In this document: positions 33,893 through 45,035 of the stretch, piece after piece | Layout of the letters: every line of letters begins with the position of its first letter | Numbering within the stretch: the first letter of the stretch is position 1 | Source: Prosopocoilus inquinatus | Lineage: Eukaryota > Arthropoda > Insecta > Coleoptera > Lucanidae | NCBI GenBank assembly: GCA_036172665.1 | Contig: CM069870.1 | Coordinates: 27,998,001-28,062,000, forward strand | DNA length: 64,000 nucleotides | Direction: 5' to 3' | Notes under the pieces: generated by a model | Database searches by the model: none | What the model was told of the DNA's origin: nothing | What the model saw: only the letters and a program-made list of their open reading frames with translations | Program-made: the position numbers and the translations under genes

Positions 33893-34203
33893 CTAGATGA
33901 TTAAAAATAAGTGTCCAGTCTGTAGGCATAAAGGGTTTAGTATGCATAGTTTTTAAGATAAAATGCATTGAAAATTCAAATATAAATTGGTTGATGGTCA
34001 CTGGTACAGCTATATTGCGTCACAGGAGTAATGAACCCGCGAAGTAGAGGGAAACACTAGAGTTTACTTTGAAACAAAACTTTAAAACGTTTTTGTTTAT
34101 AGGTTAGGTAGATTTTTGGAGTGTCTGATAAAATTATTTCTTGCAAATTCGTTCTTGAATAACACGCTTCTAACGGGTAGGACACTTATTCTGAATCACC
34201 CCA
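33893..34203. mobile_element. TA-flanked MITE (311 bp)
   Basis: The left end CTAGATGATTAAAAATAAGT and the complement of the right end TGGGGTGATTCAGAATAAGT are similar and both continue into gtcc. TA flanks both sides (33891-33892, 34204-34205). The GGGTGATTC...AAGTGTCC style of terminus is common among Tc1/mariner-type insect elements. Non-coding. Confidence 0.7.
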
Positions 34204-34869
34204 TATAGTTAGTGTTTTCCCTAATATTAATTTTTTATTTAAGATTTACATTACAAGTTGAAATTGTTAGCGTTGTTAAATATTGGTATGTGTCATATTA
34301 TTTATACAATTCAGTTGCAAAAAAAAGAAAAACGCAAATAATCTGATAAAAGCGAGTATTGCGATTTCAGGGAAACCAATATCTAACCCTCGACTATCTC
34401 GAATAAGTTACGCGTAACTGCCGTTTTATAAATGGAAACCGTTGGCTTATATTCGTATTTGAACGGTTCGATCCTATCTTAAATAACTATTTGATTTCAG
34501 TAAATATCGTGGTTATTTTGTCACAAATAAATTACTTGATTTTTGAAGAATATTTCATGAACTTAAAATGGATATGTCTAGCATTTACATTACCTGTTTA
34601 ATATCCCCATAAACCGTCTTAAAATTACATAATACAAAAAATGTCGAGTCCTCATTTATATGTATTTATTTTTCTTATTGATAAATTAAATACTCGATCT
34701 AAGGTCCGATTTTTCTTCCTTTTTGTAATTTTTTTCCTACATCTTTAGAAACCATTGTCGATGCAATTGTCTCCCGGGATTTGATGGAGTAGATAAATTT
34801 ATAAGAAGGTGGAAAGTTCGGATCTGATTAAAAAAGATTGACGGCCAGTATTATTTAAAACATTTTCAC

Positions 34870-35290
34870 GCAGCTTTTCTATTTACCTCGTGTTTAGAAT
34901 GTGAAATTAGCATGATCACTATAGTATCAGTCAATTACATTCTGGCTGAAACTTAAATTCATGTAAATGTCAATTAGAATATGGCTGACGTTTTGTTGAA
35001 TCTACAAAAATGGAATTCTAAACAGAACTTAAAATTAAAGATGGCTTAAAATGTTTAAAACACCGCCCGTAAATCTTTTACTGAAAAGATCTCACCTAAA
35101 ACTGTTTAAAATTTTAACTGTCAGTATTTTCAACATTTTAAACGGAGCTTCAATTTAAGTCATCCTTAGAATGTGACACTTCATGTAGCTTCATTATAGC
35201 TTGAACAGAATGTCACATTGTAATTGACATTTAAATTGAACATTAAGTGTCAATTTGAATGATACAGTCATTTTGTTGAACCTTCACAAA
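34870..35290 (+). repeat. degenerate tandem duplication, period about 275 bp
   Basis: Blocks at 34893-35020 (tagaatgtga, gtcaattNgaat, cattttgttgaa-like, acaaaatg-like) return in order at 35165-35295. Part of the interval (35048-35130, ttaaaacaccgcccgta) also resembles 48386-48440 inside the hAT at 47370-48699, so it may be hAT-derived. Confidence 0.5.
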
Positions 35291-35479
35291 ATGTTACATT
35301 TGTTGTTGTTACAAATCGTGTCCTCACGATTCTTAATTGAGTAATGTTATTGATTGATCGATCGGTATTAAGGACGTCTGTTAATTAATGAAACATTTAT
35401 TTGTTCATTTAGCTGATAATTTTCGGTTAACTTAGTGATCTTCTTCAGAGCCCAGAATTAAAATTAAAATAAAGTTTAT

Positions 35480-35748
35480 GATAGGTAACAATAACATTCT
35501 TTTTTCCTCTGAACATGGTTAAAATTGTATTATAATTATGACAAGAACCAAATTATTATCAAATTAATACTACTTCAAAGGTATTTCATTAAAACTAAAA
35601 TAAATAAACTTTTTAGCAAAGTTGGTAGCTACAAAAAAAAATTCCAAGTTACGAGTTAAAATAAACAAAAATAAAATTTAAAAAAAAATTAAAAATAGGT
35701 AGCAGTAACATTTTCTTACCTCTGAGCATGATTAAAATTATATTTGCA
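35480..35748 (+). repeat. direct repeat pair, about 215 bp apart
   Basis: ataggtaacaataacattNt, followed by cctctgaNcatg and ttaaaattNtatt, occurs at about 35480-35535 and again at 35694-35748. A weaker relative is at 58320-58375. They may mark subrepeats or ends of an unidentified element. Confidence 0.6.
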
Positions 35749-35756
35749 GGGTGACT

Positions 35757-35915
35757 ACCCGAGAATTCCTACCCCCTTTAACTCTTTTATTTTTGATTTC
35801 AACAAAACATGCTTAATACAAAACTTAAGGGCACTAATTCAAAGTTTATGTACGTGCTCATGGAAAAACAATTGATGGTCGGATAAACGAGATATAAACT
35901 AAATTTAGGTTTGTT
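35757..35915 (+). repeat. dispersed repeat R3, copy 2
   Basis: Same ordered blocks as 30296-30440. It is preceded by GCAGGGTGACTACCC, a terminus-like sequence (CAGGGTG) that may be the element's left end. Confidence 0.55.
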
Positions 35916-36093
35916 TAAATATAACAGCCCTGTATATTATAACGATTCGATTCAAGAGAGTACAAGTAACAGAAAAATTCTTTAAAATCGTTAAGATTCT
36001 CGTAAAAATATTTATGCCAACTCTAAAATTCTAAAATAAAAAAAATGAGATAGGAATTATTTTATTCTTCTACATTATTAGGTTTGTTATACT

Positions 36094-36660
36094 GGGTGTC
36101 CTACAGAAAACGTCCCAAGCCATAACTCCTTTATTTATAGACTAATTCTAAAATTCAAAAAGGCAAATGAAATGAGACTAAACACACTCTAAAATGTGGT
36201 CAGTTAATTATTTTCTTTAGTTATCTTCATGGTCAAACGACTGTCAACTTTTATTTTTTAAGTAACTCTGCATATTTTTATTACTGTATCTGGTAGACCT
36301 ACTTTTTCCAAATTCAATGATGTGCAACACTTTAAGTTTTGACCAGCAAATATGGCAGATAACATAAGATAATAAGCTACCCTATGCAAGGCGGTAAGTT
36401 TAAAAAAAATTGTTTATTGTGTTGTTAAAAAAATTATTTATTTATTGTTTAAGTACATGCTTTAGGAAAGAAATGATCCCGAGCAAAGGCAGGCTCTTTG
36501 GGGAAAGATGATTAGGAACTTTTGGCTTGCACTATCCCTAGATCTGACACCACTAGATTTATTTTATTCAGCTTTTATTTAACTCAATTTAACGAAAATG
36601 AGGAAATATTGCGAGATAGAATTATTAATTAGAGCAAGAACCAAACTATTACCAAATAAC
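36094..36660 (+). pseudogene. possible transposase relic, DDE C-terminal fragment
   Basis: Near 36510-36580 the plus strand reads NFWLALSLDLTPLDLFYSAF. This follows the WPxRSPDLTPLDFFLWG block of mariner-like transposases, with L at several key sites and S-L-D for the expected S-P-D. A terminus-like CTGGGTGTCC after TA stands at 36094-36105. Only this short match is visible and the remaining sequence is too decayed to align by eye. The identification is moderate at best. Confidence 0.45.
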
Positions 36661-36661
36661 C

Positions 36662-37312
36662 GAAAATAACATGACCTATAAGATTACACGTTCAAATTGT
36701 AAAAAGAGACAACGACAATAATTGTAAGAAACAATAAATTGTTTAATTATTTACATTTGAAACTAATGATGAACACAAGGTTAACGTGACAGGAAGACGC
36801 ACTAATATAAAGTCAAGTAATAGCCAACCATCACATAAAATGACTAACACGAGAGCGCACGAGATTCAAAATTACAAGATTATGATAAATAATAATCATA
36901 ATACTTAGATCTTGAGTATAGGGGTTTTAAGTTAATCGTTTTTTTGTTGATTGGTGAAAATCATTTCAAAAATTAGTCTTTTTGATAAATTAATTTCAAG
37001 ATATAGAATAAATAACATCTACATCTAAACTTTTCTTCATCCCTTCTGATTCACCCTTTATTTGTTATTTTATCGGCACTTTAGTTTTTGCTCTTGATTC
37101 TGGACCTTGTGCCAATTCTATCACATACAGATCCCACCACATTAATTAGTCACACCAATGTACTGACGACGCAATCTTTGTGAGTTATCCTAGAAACAGG
37201 TTTCGTTAAAATTACGAATGCATTTCGTATTACTTAATAACAACTAAGAATTATAATGAATATAAAATAAACAGACTTTGAGTTTGAACTGTGAAAATAA
37301 AAGACAAAGTAC
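36662..37312. other. non-coding stretch, no gene seen
   Basis: AT-rich; nothing recognised. Confidence 0.4.
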
Positions 37313-37320
37313 CCTAATGA

Positions 37321-37758
37321 TAGGGTTAGTACTTGCTTTGCAGGCAAAGGAGAACATTTAGTGGTAAAAAGGAGGACATTGCACGAAACAAGAGGACATT
37401 TTTGTAATTATTAAAATTCGATTCTACTGATGTTTGAATTACTTTAATCTATGACGTTTGTATGAAGATGCAGAGCAAATAAATATAAGAATTCGCATTG
37501 GTCCGTAAACATACGAATTGCGACTAGATTCACCGCCCAACAACGAATATTTTCAAGTAATTTGTATCTTGAATATTTTTTGTTACTATTTCGCCTGTTC
37601 GGGCTGTTGCAACGCGTTGCAACTCAGCTGCAGCAACGGAAAAACAGACATAAATGTTTTGCATAAAAAAGCCGGACGGTAGAAAAGCCGGCCGGACTTA
37701 AAAAATTGAGTGCATAAGTAGGGCATGTCCTCCTTTTGCCGGACGGATGGCAACCCTA
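37321..37758. mobile_element. hAT-type MITE with perfect 8-bp TSD
   Basis: The right end (reverse complement TAGGGTTGCCATCCG, then GGCAAAAGGAGGACAT) and the left end (TAGGGTT, then GGCAAAGGAGAACAT) are inverted partners with an indel between the two blocks. Identical 8-bp CCTAATGA repeats flank it (37313-37320 and 37759-37766). At 438 bp with no coding capacity it is a non-autonomous hAT. Confidence 0.9.
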
Positions 37759-38011
37759 CCTAATGAGAACAATAATAACAAGAGAAATAATTCAATAGGA
37801 TCGTAGCGCATGTAACATCCTTCACGTTACCATACAAGCAACTGTCCCATATCCACCATATAATACTGATCTCCCCACTTGATCACACTTGACGACGTAT
37901 GTCGGTTTAAATTATGTGCTTACTTGATGTGGTTGTATCTGTATATACTTTTCTATATCACTGCTTTTAAAACACGAATCATTATTTTTTATGACGAGTA
38001 TCGGCTATGTA

Positions 38012-39296
38012 CGTGGGCTGCTGGAAAATTTTCTGAAATCTAGTAGGTCTAGAATTGTTAGCGTTTATCAACTGTCATATTTGAAAAATTTGACGTTTTT
38101 CGCCTATAATTCTATTGACAGTTCCTATCCAAGTGAACTAGTTTTGTTTGTACAGCATTTGAGAAAAAGTAATTTTGTTTAAACATGGAAATCTCGCGTG
38201 AAAATTTTTGTGCCAAGATTCTTTACGATTTCAAATGTGGTCTAACGCCGAAACAATGCCTCGATCGGCTTCATTTGGCTTTTGGAGATGAAGCACCATC
38301 AAAGAGCAGTGTTTATAATTGGTTTGCCGAATTCCAGCGTGGATGTACCTCTCTCAGTGACGAATTTCGTGAAGGTCGTTCATCAACATCTGTTGTTGCC
38401 ACTAATGTAGATGCTGTGCGAGAAATGCTTGAGTGAGATCGACAGGTGACATACCGTGAGATTCAAGCATCTTTACGCATTGACATGAGAGCAATAAACC
38501 AGATTTTGCAAGATAATTTGAACGTACGAAAGCTTTGCCACACAATTTAAGAGAAGCGCAAAAGCAGGGACGTGTCAAAGTCCAATGGTGTGAAGAAATG
38601 CTCAAGAAATTCAATGGAGGTCGTTCAAATCTAGTTTATAACATCGTTACTGGTGACGAAACGTGGATCTATTTGTACGAGCCAGAAAGTAAACAACAAT
38701 CTACCGTTTGGGTATTTCAAAATGAACCAAAACCAACAAAAGTTGTCCTTTCACGCAGTGCTGCGAAGCAAATGATTGCTTGTTTCTTTGGTTTAACTGG
38801 ACATGTAACAACCGTGGCTTTAGAGGATAGAAAAACCGTGATTGCTGATTGGTATAGTACAATTTGTTTGCCGGAACTCATCGATCAAATAAGAAGAAAC
38901 AATCGAAATCGACGAATTATTCTCCATCATGACAACGCCAGCTCTCACTCAGCCCGTCAAACAGTTGATTTTTTGTCCAACAAAAATGTTGAATTAATGA
39001 CTCATTGTCCATATTCACCTGATTTATCACCTAATGATTTCTTTTTGTTCCCAAATATCAAAAATAAAATGCGTGGTGAGCGATTTTCGTCGGCCGAAGC
39101 AGCGGTTGAAACATTCCGGACACTGGTTTCTGAGGTACCATCTTTAGAGTGGAAAACGTGCTTTAGAAATTGGTTCGAGCGTATGCAAAAGTGTATTGAC
39201 GTCAAAGGCGAATACTTCGAAAAACAATGATACCGTTTACCAAATTTCATATGCGTTTTTTCATACCATTTTCAGAAACTTTTCCAGCAGCCCACG
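38012..39296 (+). mobile_element. mariner element, copy 2, both ends present
   Basis: The ends CGTGGGCTGCTGGAAAA and TTTTCCAGCAGCCCACG are perfect inverted repeats over 17 bp and continue with one mismatch to about 27 bp (TTTCTGAAA). TA lies on both sides (38010-38011, 39297-39298). An alternative reading two bases further out would also give TA, but copy 1 diverges immediately after CCCACG-TA, which supports the ends given. Length is 1,285 bp, typical of mariner. Confidence 0.95.
38185..39230 (+). pseudogene. mariner transposase, broken copy 2
   Basis: The start codon at 38185 opens MEISRENFCAKILYDF, the usual N-terminal leader of mariner transposases, then the helix-turn-helix block. A CGA-to-TGA change stops it at 38434-38436. 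Further on, 13 bp present in copy 1 (about 314-326) are missing at 38538, shifting frame. From about 38535 to 39230 the frame is open for 231 residues and contains all three catalytic aspartates: GDETWI, HHDNASSHSA and SPDLSPNDFFLF. The last two are 34 residues apart (D,D34D). It keeps the 60 bp deleted from copy 1. The enzyme is dead, though its catalytic half is intact. Confidence 0.95.
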
Positions 39297-39302
39297 TACA
39301 TA

Positions 39303-40919
39303 CACGTTTGTGAAATTGTCCGAACGTTTGGATACTACGTTACTGTCATTTTTACAAAATTTGTACTAAATCACGACAATAATTTATTAAATCGCTTTTT
39401 CCGATTCATCTGTTCGTCGGCGTTCGGAAAGCGCCAAAAGCCCCAACGATTATTATAATTTCAAGTGAACAAAAAACGCATACATAATTCCCGTTTGATC
39501 GATAACGAAATTAACAAGCGTGAATCACGAATTAATTTTTATGAATCGTGCGCGAGTATTTCATTTCTTAAGGGTCATAATTCATGTGCGGTTAAGTTAC
39601 GGTATGTTTTCTCATATTTATGTATCTATTAAGTTTAACGCGACCCTTTAATCAGGGACCATGCGGGCGTGTTATAGAAATAAGTGATTTAATGGTTTAT
39701 GAAACGGGTTAGAATTACTTTATGTTCGTCTTTACCATAATTGTTCTCACTTAGAATTTTATTTTGAGTATATAGGGTGAGTCTCGATTATGTATTTTCA
39801 AGATAAATTTTTTATTTTAAAACATTTAAAATCTTTAAGGAAGGTTACACAGAATGTTAAGGGCTATAACTTAGATAATTTCAGAGACCTCTATCTTTAG
39901 TTGTTTTAAAGCGTCCCATTTAAGATTGCAAAGTGTTTACCCTTACAAATAACATATTAACTATTGCATTGTGGTAAACCATGACCGCACGTAAAATGTT
40001 TACGTATTACTTGATCATTATTTGTTAGAAAACCAGAAATATGTAAACAGTTCGCATGACGAACATGGCCTAATTTAGTGTAATATCACTTTGTTCCGGG
40101 AACTAAGGTAAACGCAGATTGTCAATGTATATTAAAATCTGTTATTGAAGTTGCGTTATGTGCTGTTAAAAAATTGAAGAAAAACAATAATGGAAGATGG
40201 GTGTTATTAGAGTTCTTCATACTGTTACCTATAACATTCAATGTAATCTGTTTTAGAGCCTGCTGTTTCTCAAAATAAGACAGTTGTTTCGACAGTTTAG
40301 AACTGTGACACCTCTATGTACTAGTTGAAGAAAAAGTTCTTAAAGATTCGAATATTCTACCATTCCAATATCTCTCTCTCTCTCTCTCTCCATAGTTTTA
40401 ATCAAATGCAAATTCGATGCCAATCTACTTGCAATTTGTGTTCATTTGTTTTTAGATTTTTTTCTGTTGCGCTCCCCTTGGAAGACTTACGCCCCACAAT
40501 TTGGGAAACGCTGATAAAATGTATCGATGACATTTTCCTATGCATAAAAAATCGTGTGCATAATTAGAAGTAATATTGCAACTTTCGCGTGCTCGACTTC
40601 GTTCTGAAGTTCTAAACATTCGAACCCTTAGAGAATCATTTACGTGAAATTGTGGAATCGATGTTATTTTGCCACATAATTTGTAAATGTTGCGTGACAT
40701 CTGTCAGCATTCCTTTGTTTTTAAATGTCATATTACATAATTCTAATAAAATTTTCTGCGTTCATTAATGTGGTGCAATAAAGACTTATTTTTCAAGTTC
40801 AATTCAATTTAGTTTAAATTAAGGAAGACATATCAGTACCAATATTATTTTGTATAGTTACATAATGAGTCATCGTTTCATCAAAAACTAAAATAGTAAA
40901 GGAGACTGTGGTTTAAGAA
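39303..40919. other. non-coding stretch, no gene seen
   Basis: No recognisable gene. A (TC)n microsatellite lies at about 40371-40391. Confidence 0.45.
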
Positions 40920-41383
40920 ATAATTGAAATACACCTCCGCCCACAATAATTTTTATTATTAAAAAAATTTTGTGCAAATCGTTTTTGTTTTGACAGCAAG
41001 CATGGCCGCCTTGCATGGGGGACTTATTACGTAGCAAACCCGCTTCAATTTGTCTATCCTACTGCAATGTCAGGTCAAAAAGCGATCGTAAGATGTCGCT
41101 ATTATATCTGTTAATAATTTTTATATCCTTACCTACGTATTTCGCCATCTTCAGTACGCTACCAACTTAAAAGCACTAAAAAATGTCTAAAAACAACAAC
41201 AAAATCATAATCACACTGACAAAATCATAAAAATGTTAAACCTTCATGATTTTGTCAGACTCAATTAGGTTGTTTTTAGACATTTTTTAGTGCTTTTAAG
41301 TTGGTAGCGTACTGAAGATTAGCTGCCGAAATACGTATCTACGGATATAAAAATTATTGTGGGCGGAGGTTTATTTCAATTAT
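40920..41383. repeat. foldback element interrupted by a hammerhead-family insertion
   Basis: The right arm (about 41240-41383) is continuous: tttttagacattttttagtg, gttggtagcgtactgaagat, ggatataaaaattatt, gtgggcggaggt. The left arm is its reverse complement but is split in two (40920-40956 and 41113-41205) by an insertion. Both arms contain a CTGAAGA...GAAATACGTA motif (plus 41312-41337; minus 41154-41134) like a hammerhead core. Stem II is missing in the left copy and poor in the right. The loop is about 35 bp. Confidence 0.85.
40957..41112 (-). mobile_element. hammerhead-family insertion with 12-bp target duplication
   Basis: Inserted into the left arm of the surrounding foldback. The uninterrupted right arm shows the empty-site sequence, so the duplicated target AATAATTTTTAT (40945-40956 and 41113-41124) is certain. 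The insert starts with ttttgtgcaaatcgtttttg, as in copy A, and ends with the ggtcaaaaagcgatcgtaag, atgtcgct arm. The ribozyme core itself is deleted. This copy defines both ends of the family. Confidence 0.85.
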
Positions 41384-41384
41384 C

Positions 41385-43180
41385 TTTTCATCATTGTTTA
41401 AATTACAGTTTAACAAATTGGTTTACTTTAAATTAAGCATTTTTTTTTTAATAAATGTAATAAAATTATTTATTTATGTTGGTCTTGAATATTGAAGCGT
41501 AGAATATAAATCCGACTAGCAATTTAAAAAATATTTGAATCTGATGTTATTTTAACCTGTACGATACTCTGTTCCTGACAAACAAATAACAAGCAATTTG
41601 ATTTTGTGCCCGAAACATATGACCCGACGCAGAAATTTACTCTTCCCATTTAAACGGTTTAGCCTACAGATGTGGACAGAAAACATTATAGAAGTGAAAA
41701 GTATACAAAATTGACGACACGTTATATTAAATTTCGATTTTTAGATTATTATTCCTCAGGCATAACTGCACTTGGGATTATTCCCTATAAAACGTTTCAA
41801 ATTATTTGTAACACTGCCCAGGGGTGGACGTAATGTTTCGGGATTGTCCCTTCTTTTAATTTCATGTCCCGTTATTCCCTCGAACTGAAAATTAATCGCA
41901 AATTATCCCGTTTTTCTCACTGCATTTATTTCTTAACCAGTAAAACATAAATATCTTCAATTCACCGCATTTCAGAATCACAATTACTCGTCATTTCATC
42001 ACATTTTTGAGATAAGTTTCTCTAAAATTGAAAAACTTAAAGAGAGAATATACGATCGATACTTTAAAATACGAATACGAAACAAGAATGTCGAAGAAGT
42101 TATCTTTTGACAAAAAGTTAATTTAATATTTAACGCAATCGCTTATTTGACGATATTTCTGTGTCTTACTATTGATAGTTTACTTATTTTTATTTATTAG
42201 TTTGAAGTGGATATGTGTAAAAATATCAGTTAGTATCAAGAAATAAATAAAATAAATAAAAAAATCCAAGTGTAACAAATTCCTGATGTGAAACTCGTAC
42301 AGCGAATTTCTGTTAAGTTAATAATAAATTAATAATAACTTCGGCCTTATTAAACTTAAATGTATTAAGTGTGGTAGCAAAGCTATTAAAAAAGGCTATC
42401 AACTCGTCTAATTATATATTGGGTATGAAGTAACCAAGTAATTTTACAATTCTTGGAAAGAACTCTTCCAAACCATAATTTAAAATAATCTTGAGCCTGG
42501 ATCCTTTCTCACATGAAATACGAAATAACTCAACATAATGTTATGTCATTTTCCTCTGCTTTACAAATCTTTTTTCAAATATGTAAAATGTGTGTAGCTT
42601 TCCATTCCAAAAATATAAATTTGGTTTACAATTAAAAAGAAAAGAAAAACATCTGGTACAGTTGAAAATAATTTCGAACTCTGCAGAATTTGTTTCTTAC
42701 CATTATAATTTGCTTGCGCAATTAATTTATGTACAGATTGTAACATACTTAAGGAAAACTCTGTTCCTAACAGACAAAGTAGAAGAAAAGTGGAAATATT
42801 TAAGAGAAGAAGAGTACAGGGCCAAGAATAGAAAAATTCCGGAACCTTGTGATTGTGTGATTACGAAATATGTCAAAGAGATTAAAAGAGATATATTGCA
42901 AAGTTTATTTATTAAAGCACAAAGATGAATGATTTGGACACGTGTACGCGAAAAAAAAGATATAAATGCCTAAAGAAAATCTGAAAATAATGTGAATATT
43001 GCATTTATATTTGTGGAAGTCTTCGGTACAAAAAAAAACGGAATCGGGTTCGTTTATTCCAGAACAGGATTACATGACATGTAATTGGAGAAACTTCGAC
43101 GATAGATAATAACGTTTGTGTACTCTATAATGCCTATCAGTGTCAAAAATCTAGAATTTCTGTTGGAACCCTCTTTTATC
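41385..43180. other. non-coding stretch, no gene recognised
   Basis: An open frame at 42590-42928 (112 residues, KWKYLREEEYR near its middle) vaguely recalls a MADF-type helix but is too short and isolated to call. CAGGGGTGGACGT at 41819-41831 looks like a lone transposon terminus. Confidence 0.4.
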
Positions 43181-43185
43181 CCTAA

Positions 43186-43313
43186 GGCCCGATTTTTTCG
43201 TCTCTGAGTAACTTTAACCGTTGATTAATTCCTATAGAAACAATTGTCTCTACAATTGTAACTATGGGAATAAATCAACGATTAAATTTACTCAGAGATG
43301 AAAAGACCGGGCC
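43186..43313. mobile_element. 128-bp MITE with TAA target duplication
   Basis: The ends GGCCCGATTTTTTCGTCTCT and the complement of AGAGATGAAAAGACCGGGCC are inverted. The arms run about 50 bp each, meeting over a short loop near 43245. Identical TAA flanks (43183-43185, 43314-43316) fit a PIF/Harbinger-type duplication. Confidence 0.85.
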
Positions 43314-43888
43314 TAAATGTACTTAGTTCATATTAGGTTCGCGTTGGCCAGGTGAACGTTTCGGTAACAAATTTTGAAGGTTAAAAATACTTTACATGCA
43401 AAAGTCGTTCGCTGCAATTTAAAAGTGCTTGTTTCTTTTTCAACTCCAATACACATTCAAAGGGTTTCGCTTTTTTGACATACTGTCTCGGCAGCTACAC
43501 ATTTTAACTTTAATTTATAATTTGTCAAATGATAACGAAATATCAGATGATCAGCTGAAGTTTTTGAATTTCCTAATATTTAGGTAGCTTTTTTACCAAA
43601 ATTAAAAACATTTGACAGAATATAGATATATGTATTGAAAGATTTACTAACAGATCCAAAAGAATGGTTGTGAAAAGTCTCTGCACAGTTTCAAAAAGAA
43701 AACGAAAATCTGTAAAATATAGAGTAATTATTAAAAGACGCCCAGCTTTAGATATCTAGTATCGAAAGTATGAAGTTTGCCTTGAATAAATCATCTACAG
43801 AATATTGAATAAGTGTCAATAAATAAATATAAACTAAGTGTGTGGTCGCGAAGATGAAAAACGGGACGAAATAGTCTTATCGCCCATC

Positions 43889-44030
43889 GTCAATTTTTAA
43901 CCTAACCTTTTGTCAGAATGACAAATGGTAACAGCTGTTTTGGTCTGTTTGACCAATTAAACTGACCTGTCTTGATTATCATTAGTTACCATTTGTCGTT
44001 CTGAGACAAGTTAGAACAAAAATTGGCCGT
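43889..44030. repeat. inverted repeat next to hammerhead copy C
   Basis: Arms of about 42 bp (caatttttaa, gacaaatggtaac at 43889-43931, and the mirror 43985-44025) are inverted. It stands about 95 bp upstream of the ribozyme copy at 44124-44211 and may be part of the same insertion. The boundary is not resolved. Confidence 0.75.
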
Positions 44031-44120
44031 GCAATAAGGCAATACGAACTGTTGTCAACTTTGCACTTGATTTCGAGATAACCCAAAGAGATCAGTTTGA
44101 TGCAGTTAGAATTCTTGAAC

Positions 44121-44180
44121 CACTCTTGCCTTTGCTGAGGAGGCCCCAAGAAATAGCCGAAACAGCTGTTCAAGGAAGTC
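44121..44180 (+). ncRNA. hammerhead-like ribozyme, copy C
   Basis: Core CUGAGGA and GAAA are intact, with cleavage triplet GUU (44168-44170). Stem II pairs only three bases (GGC 44142-44144 with GCC 44156-44158) over a long loop. Stem I pairing is partial (UUG with CAA next to the core, then CC with GG across a bulge). It may be weakly active or inactive. Confidence 0.5.
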
Positions 44181-44211
44181 TACTGCAATCGAAAAGACTT
44201 GCAGTTAATTT
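44124..44211 (+). mobile_element. hammerhead-family element, copy C
   Basis: Contains the plus-strand core CTGAGGA (44135-44141), GAAA (44159-44162), cagctgtt and the right arm ctgcaatcgaaaagacttgc. The left arm of the inverted repeat is not evident. Same orientation as copy B. Confidence 0.65.
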
Positions 44212-44702
44212 ATTGTTTCTAAATTTTAAAATTCTGAGTTTAGCTTATAATGTCACGGTCTAATTTTTAACTTCAGTAACAAAATTTAAAAAAAATCATA
44301 ACGTATGTACACACTTGTGCACTTTACCAAGATTTCGAAAAAATAATTTTAATTCAATGTTTATGGTTTGAATGGTCCTAAGCAGTCTAAAAAACGCTTA
44401 GTATAAATTTAACTGCAGAAATGATGCCCTTAACGAAGAAAACAAGTAAAAGTTAAACGAAGCTGATTATGTAATAGAATGCTTAAAAAAACTTTTGAAA
44501 ATGTTTAAGAAAAAAAAAGAAGTTTACCCATTAAATGAATTGAGGAGATAAAACTAAGAAGATGAAGGAAAGCGTAAAAGAAATAGACATAAAAGGAAAA
44601 GGAAACTTTAAATAATAAGGAACCGAGATGACTAGAATGTATCTGAAGTTCAAACAACGCCATTTAATGGATGACCAACCATAGTTTAGAAAGTGAATTA
44701 TA

Positions 44703-45025
44703 AAAAATTTTGTTGCAAATCGTTTTTGATTCCAGCGAAAACCTCGAACAAGCCTCTGTACAGCTGTTTCAGCCCTATTTGGGGCTTCTTGAGCAGAAAC
44801 ACAGCTCCAGATTTTCACTGCAAACCAAAAACGACTTGACCAATTTATTCACAATTGCTATATAATAGTGATGAATAGATAAAATACCGACATCCTACGA
44901 TCGCTTTTTGACCTCACTGCAATCAAAAACGATTTGCAACAATTTTTTTTTAAACTTTCACTTTTGTCAATTCCTTTGCAATGTTAGATCAAAAAGTGAT
45001 CGTAGGGTGTCGCTGTTTTCATGAA
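44703..45025 (-). mobile_element. hammerhead-family element, copy D, with 9-bp target duplication
   Basis: Flanked by TGAATTATA on both sides (44694-44702 and 45026-45034). It has the same plan as copy A: arm gcaaatcgtttttgattcca, ribozyme region (minus strand, 44767-44793), opposing arm, then the gacatcctacgatcgctttt and aaaaagtgatcgtagggtgt segments. The ribozyme core has CUCAAGA where CUGANGA is required (a G-to-C change at the essential G5), so it should be inactive. A further ctgcaatcaaaaacgatttg arm at 44921-44940 suggests partial internal duplication. Confidence 0.8.
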
Positions 45026-45035
45026 TGAATTATAC

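Noticed and set aside
34449..34470. ggttcgatcc, a perfect tRNA B-box-like word
   Set aside because: No A box at the right distance and no cloverleaf stems around it, so not called as a tRNA or tRNA-derived SINE.
38008..39300. Mariner ends placed at TGTACGTGGG...CCCACGTACA with outer TA duplication
   Set aside because: Copy 1 diverges immediately after CCCACG-TA, so the extra bases are flanking sequence that happens to be palindromic.
42590..42928. 112-residue open frame with KWKYLREEEYR, faintly MADF-like
   Set aside because: Too short for the domain, no flanking splice signals I trust, and the N-terminal half is not similar.
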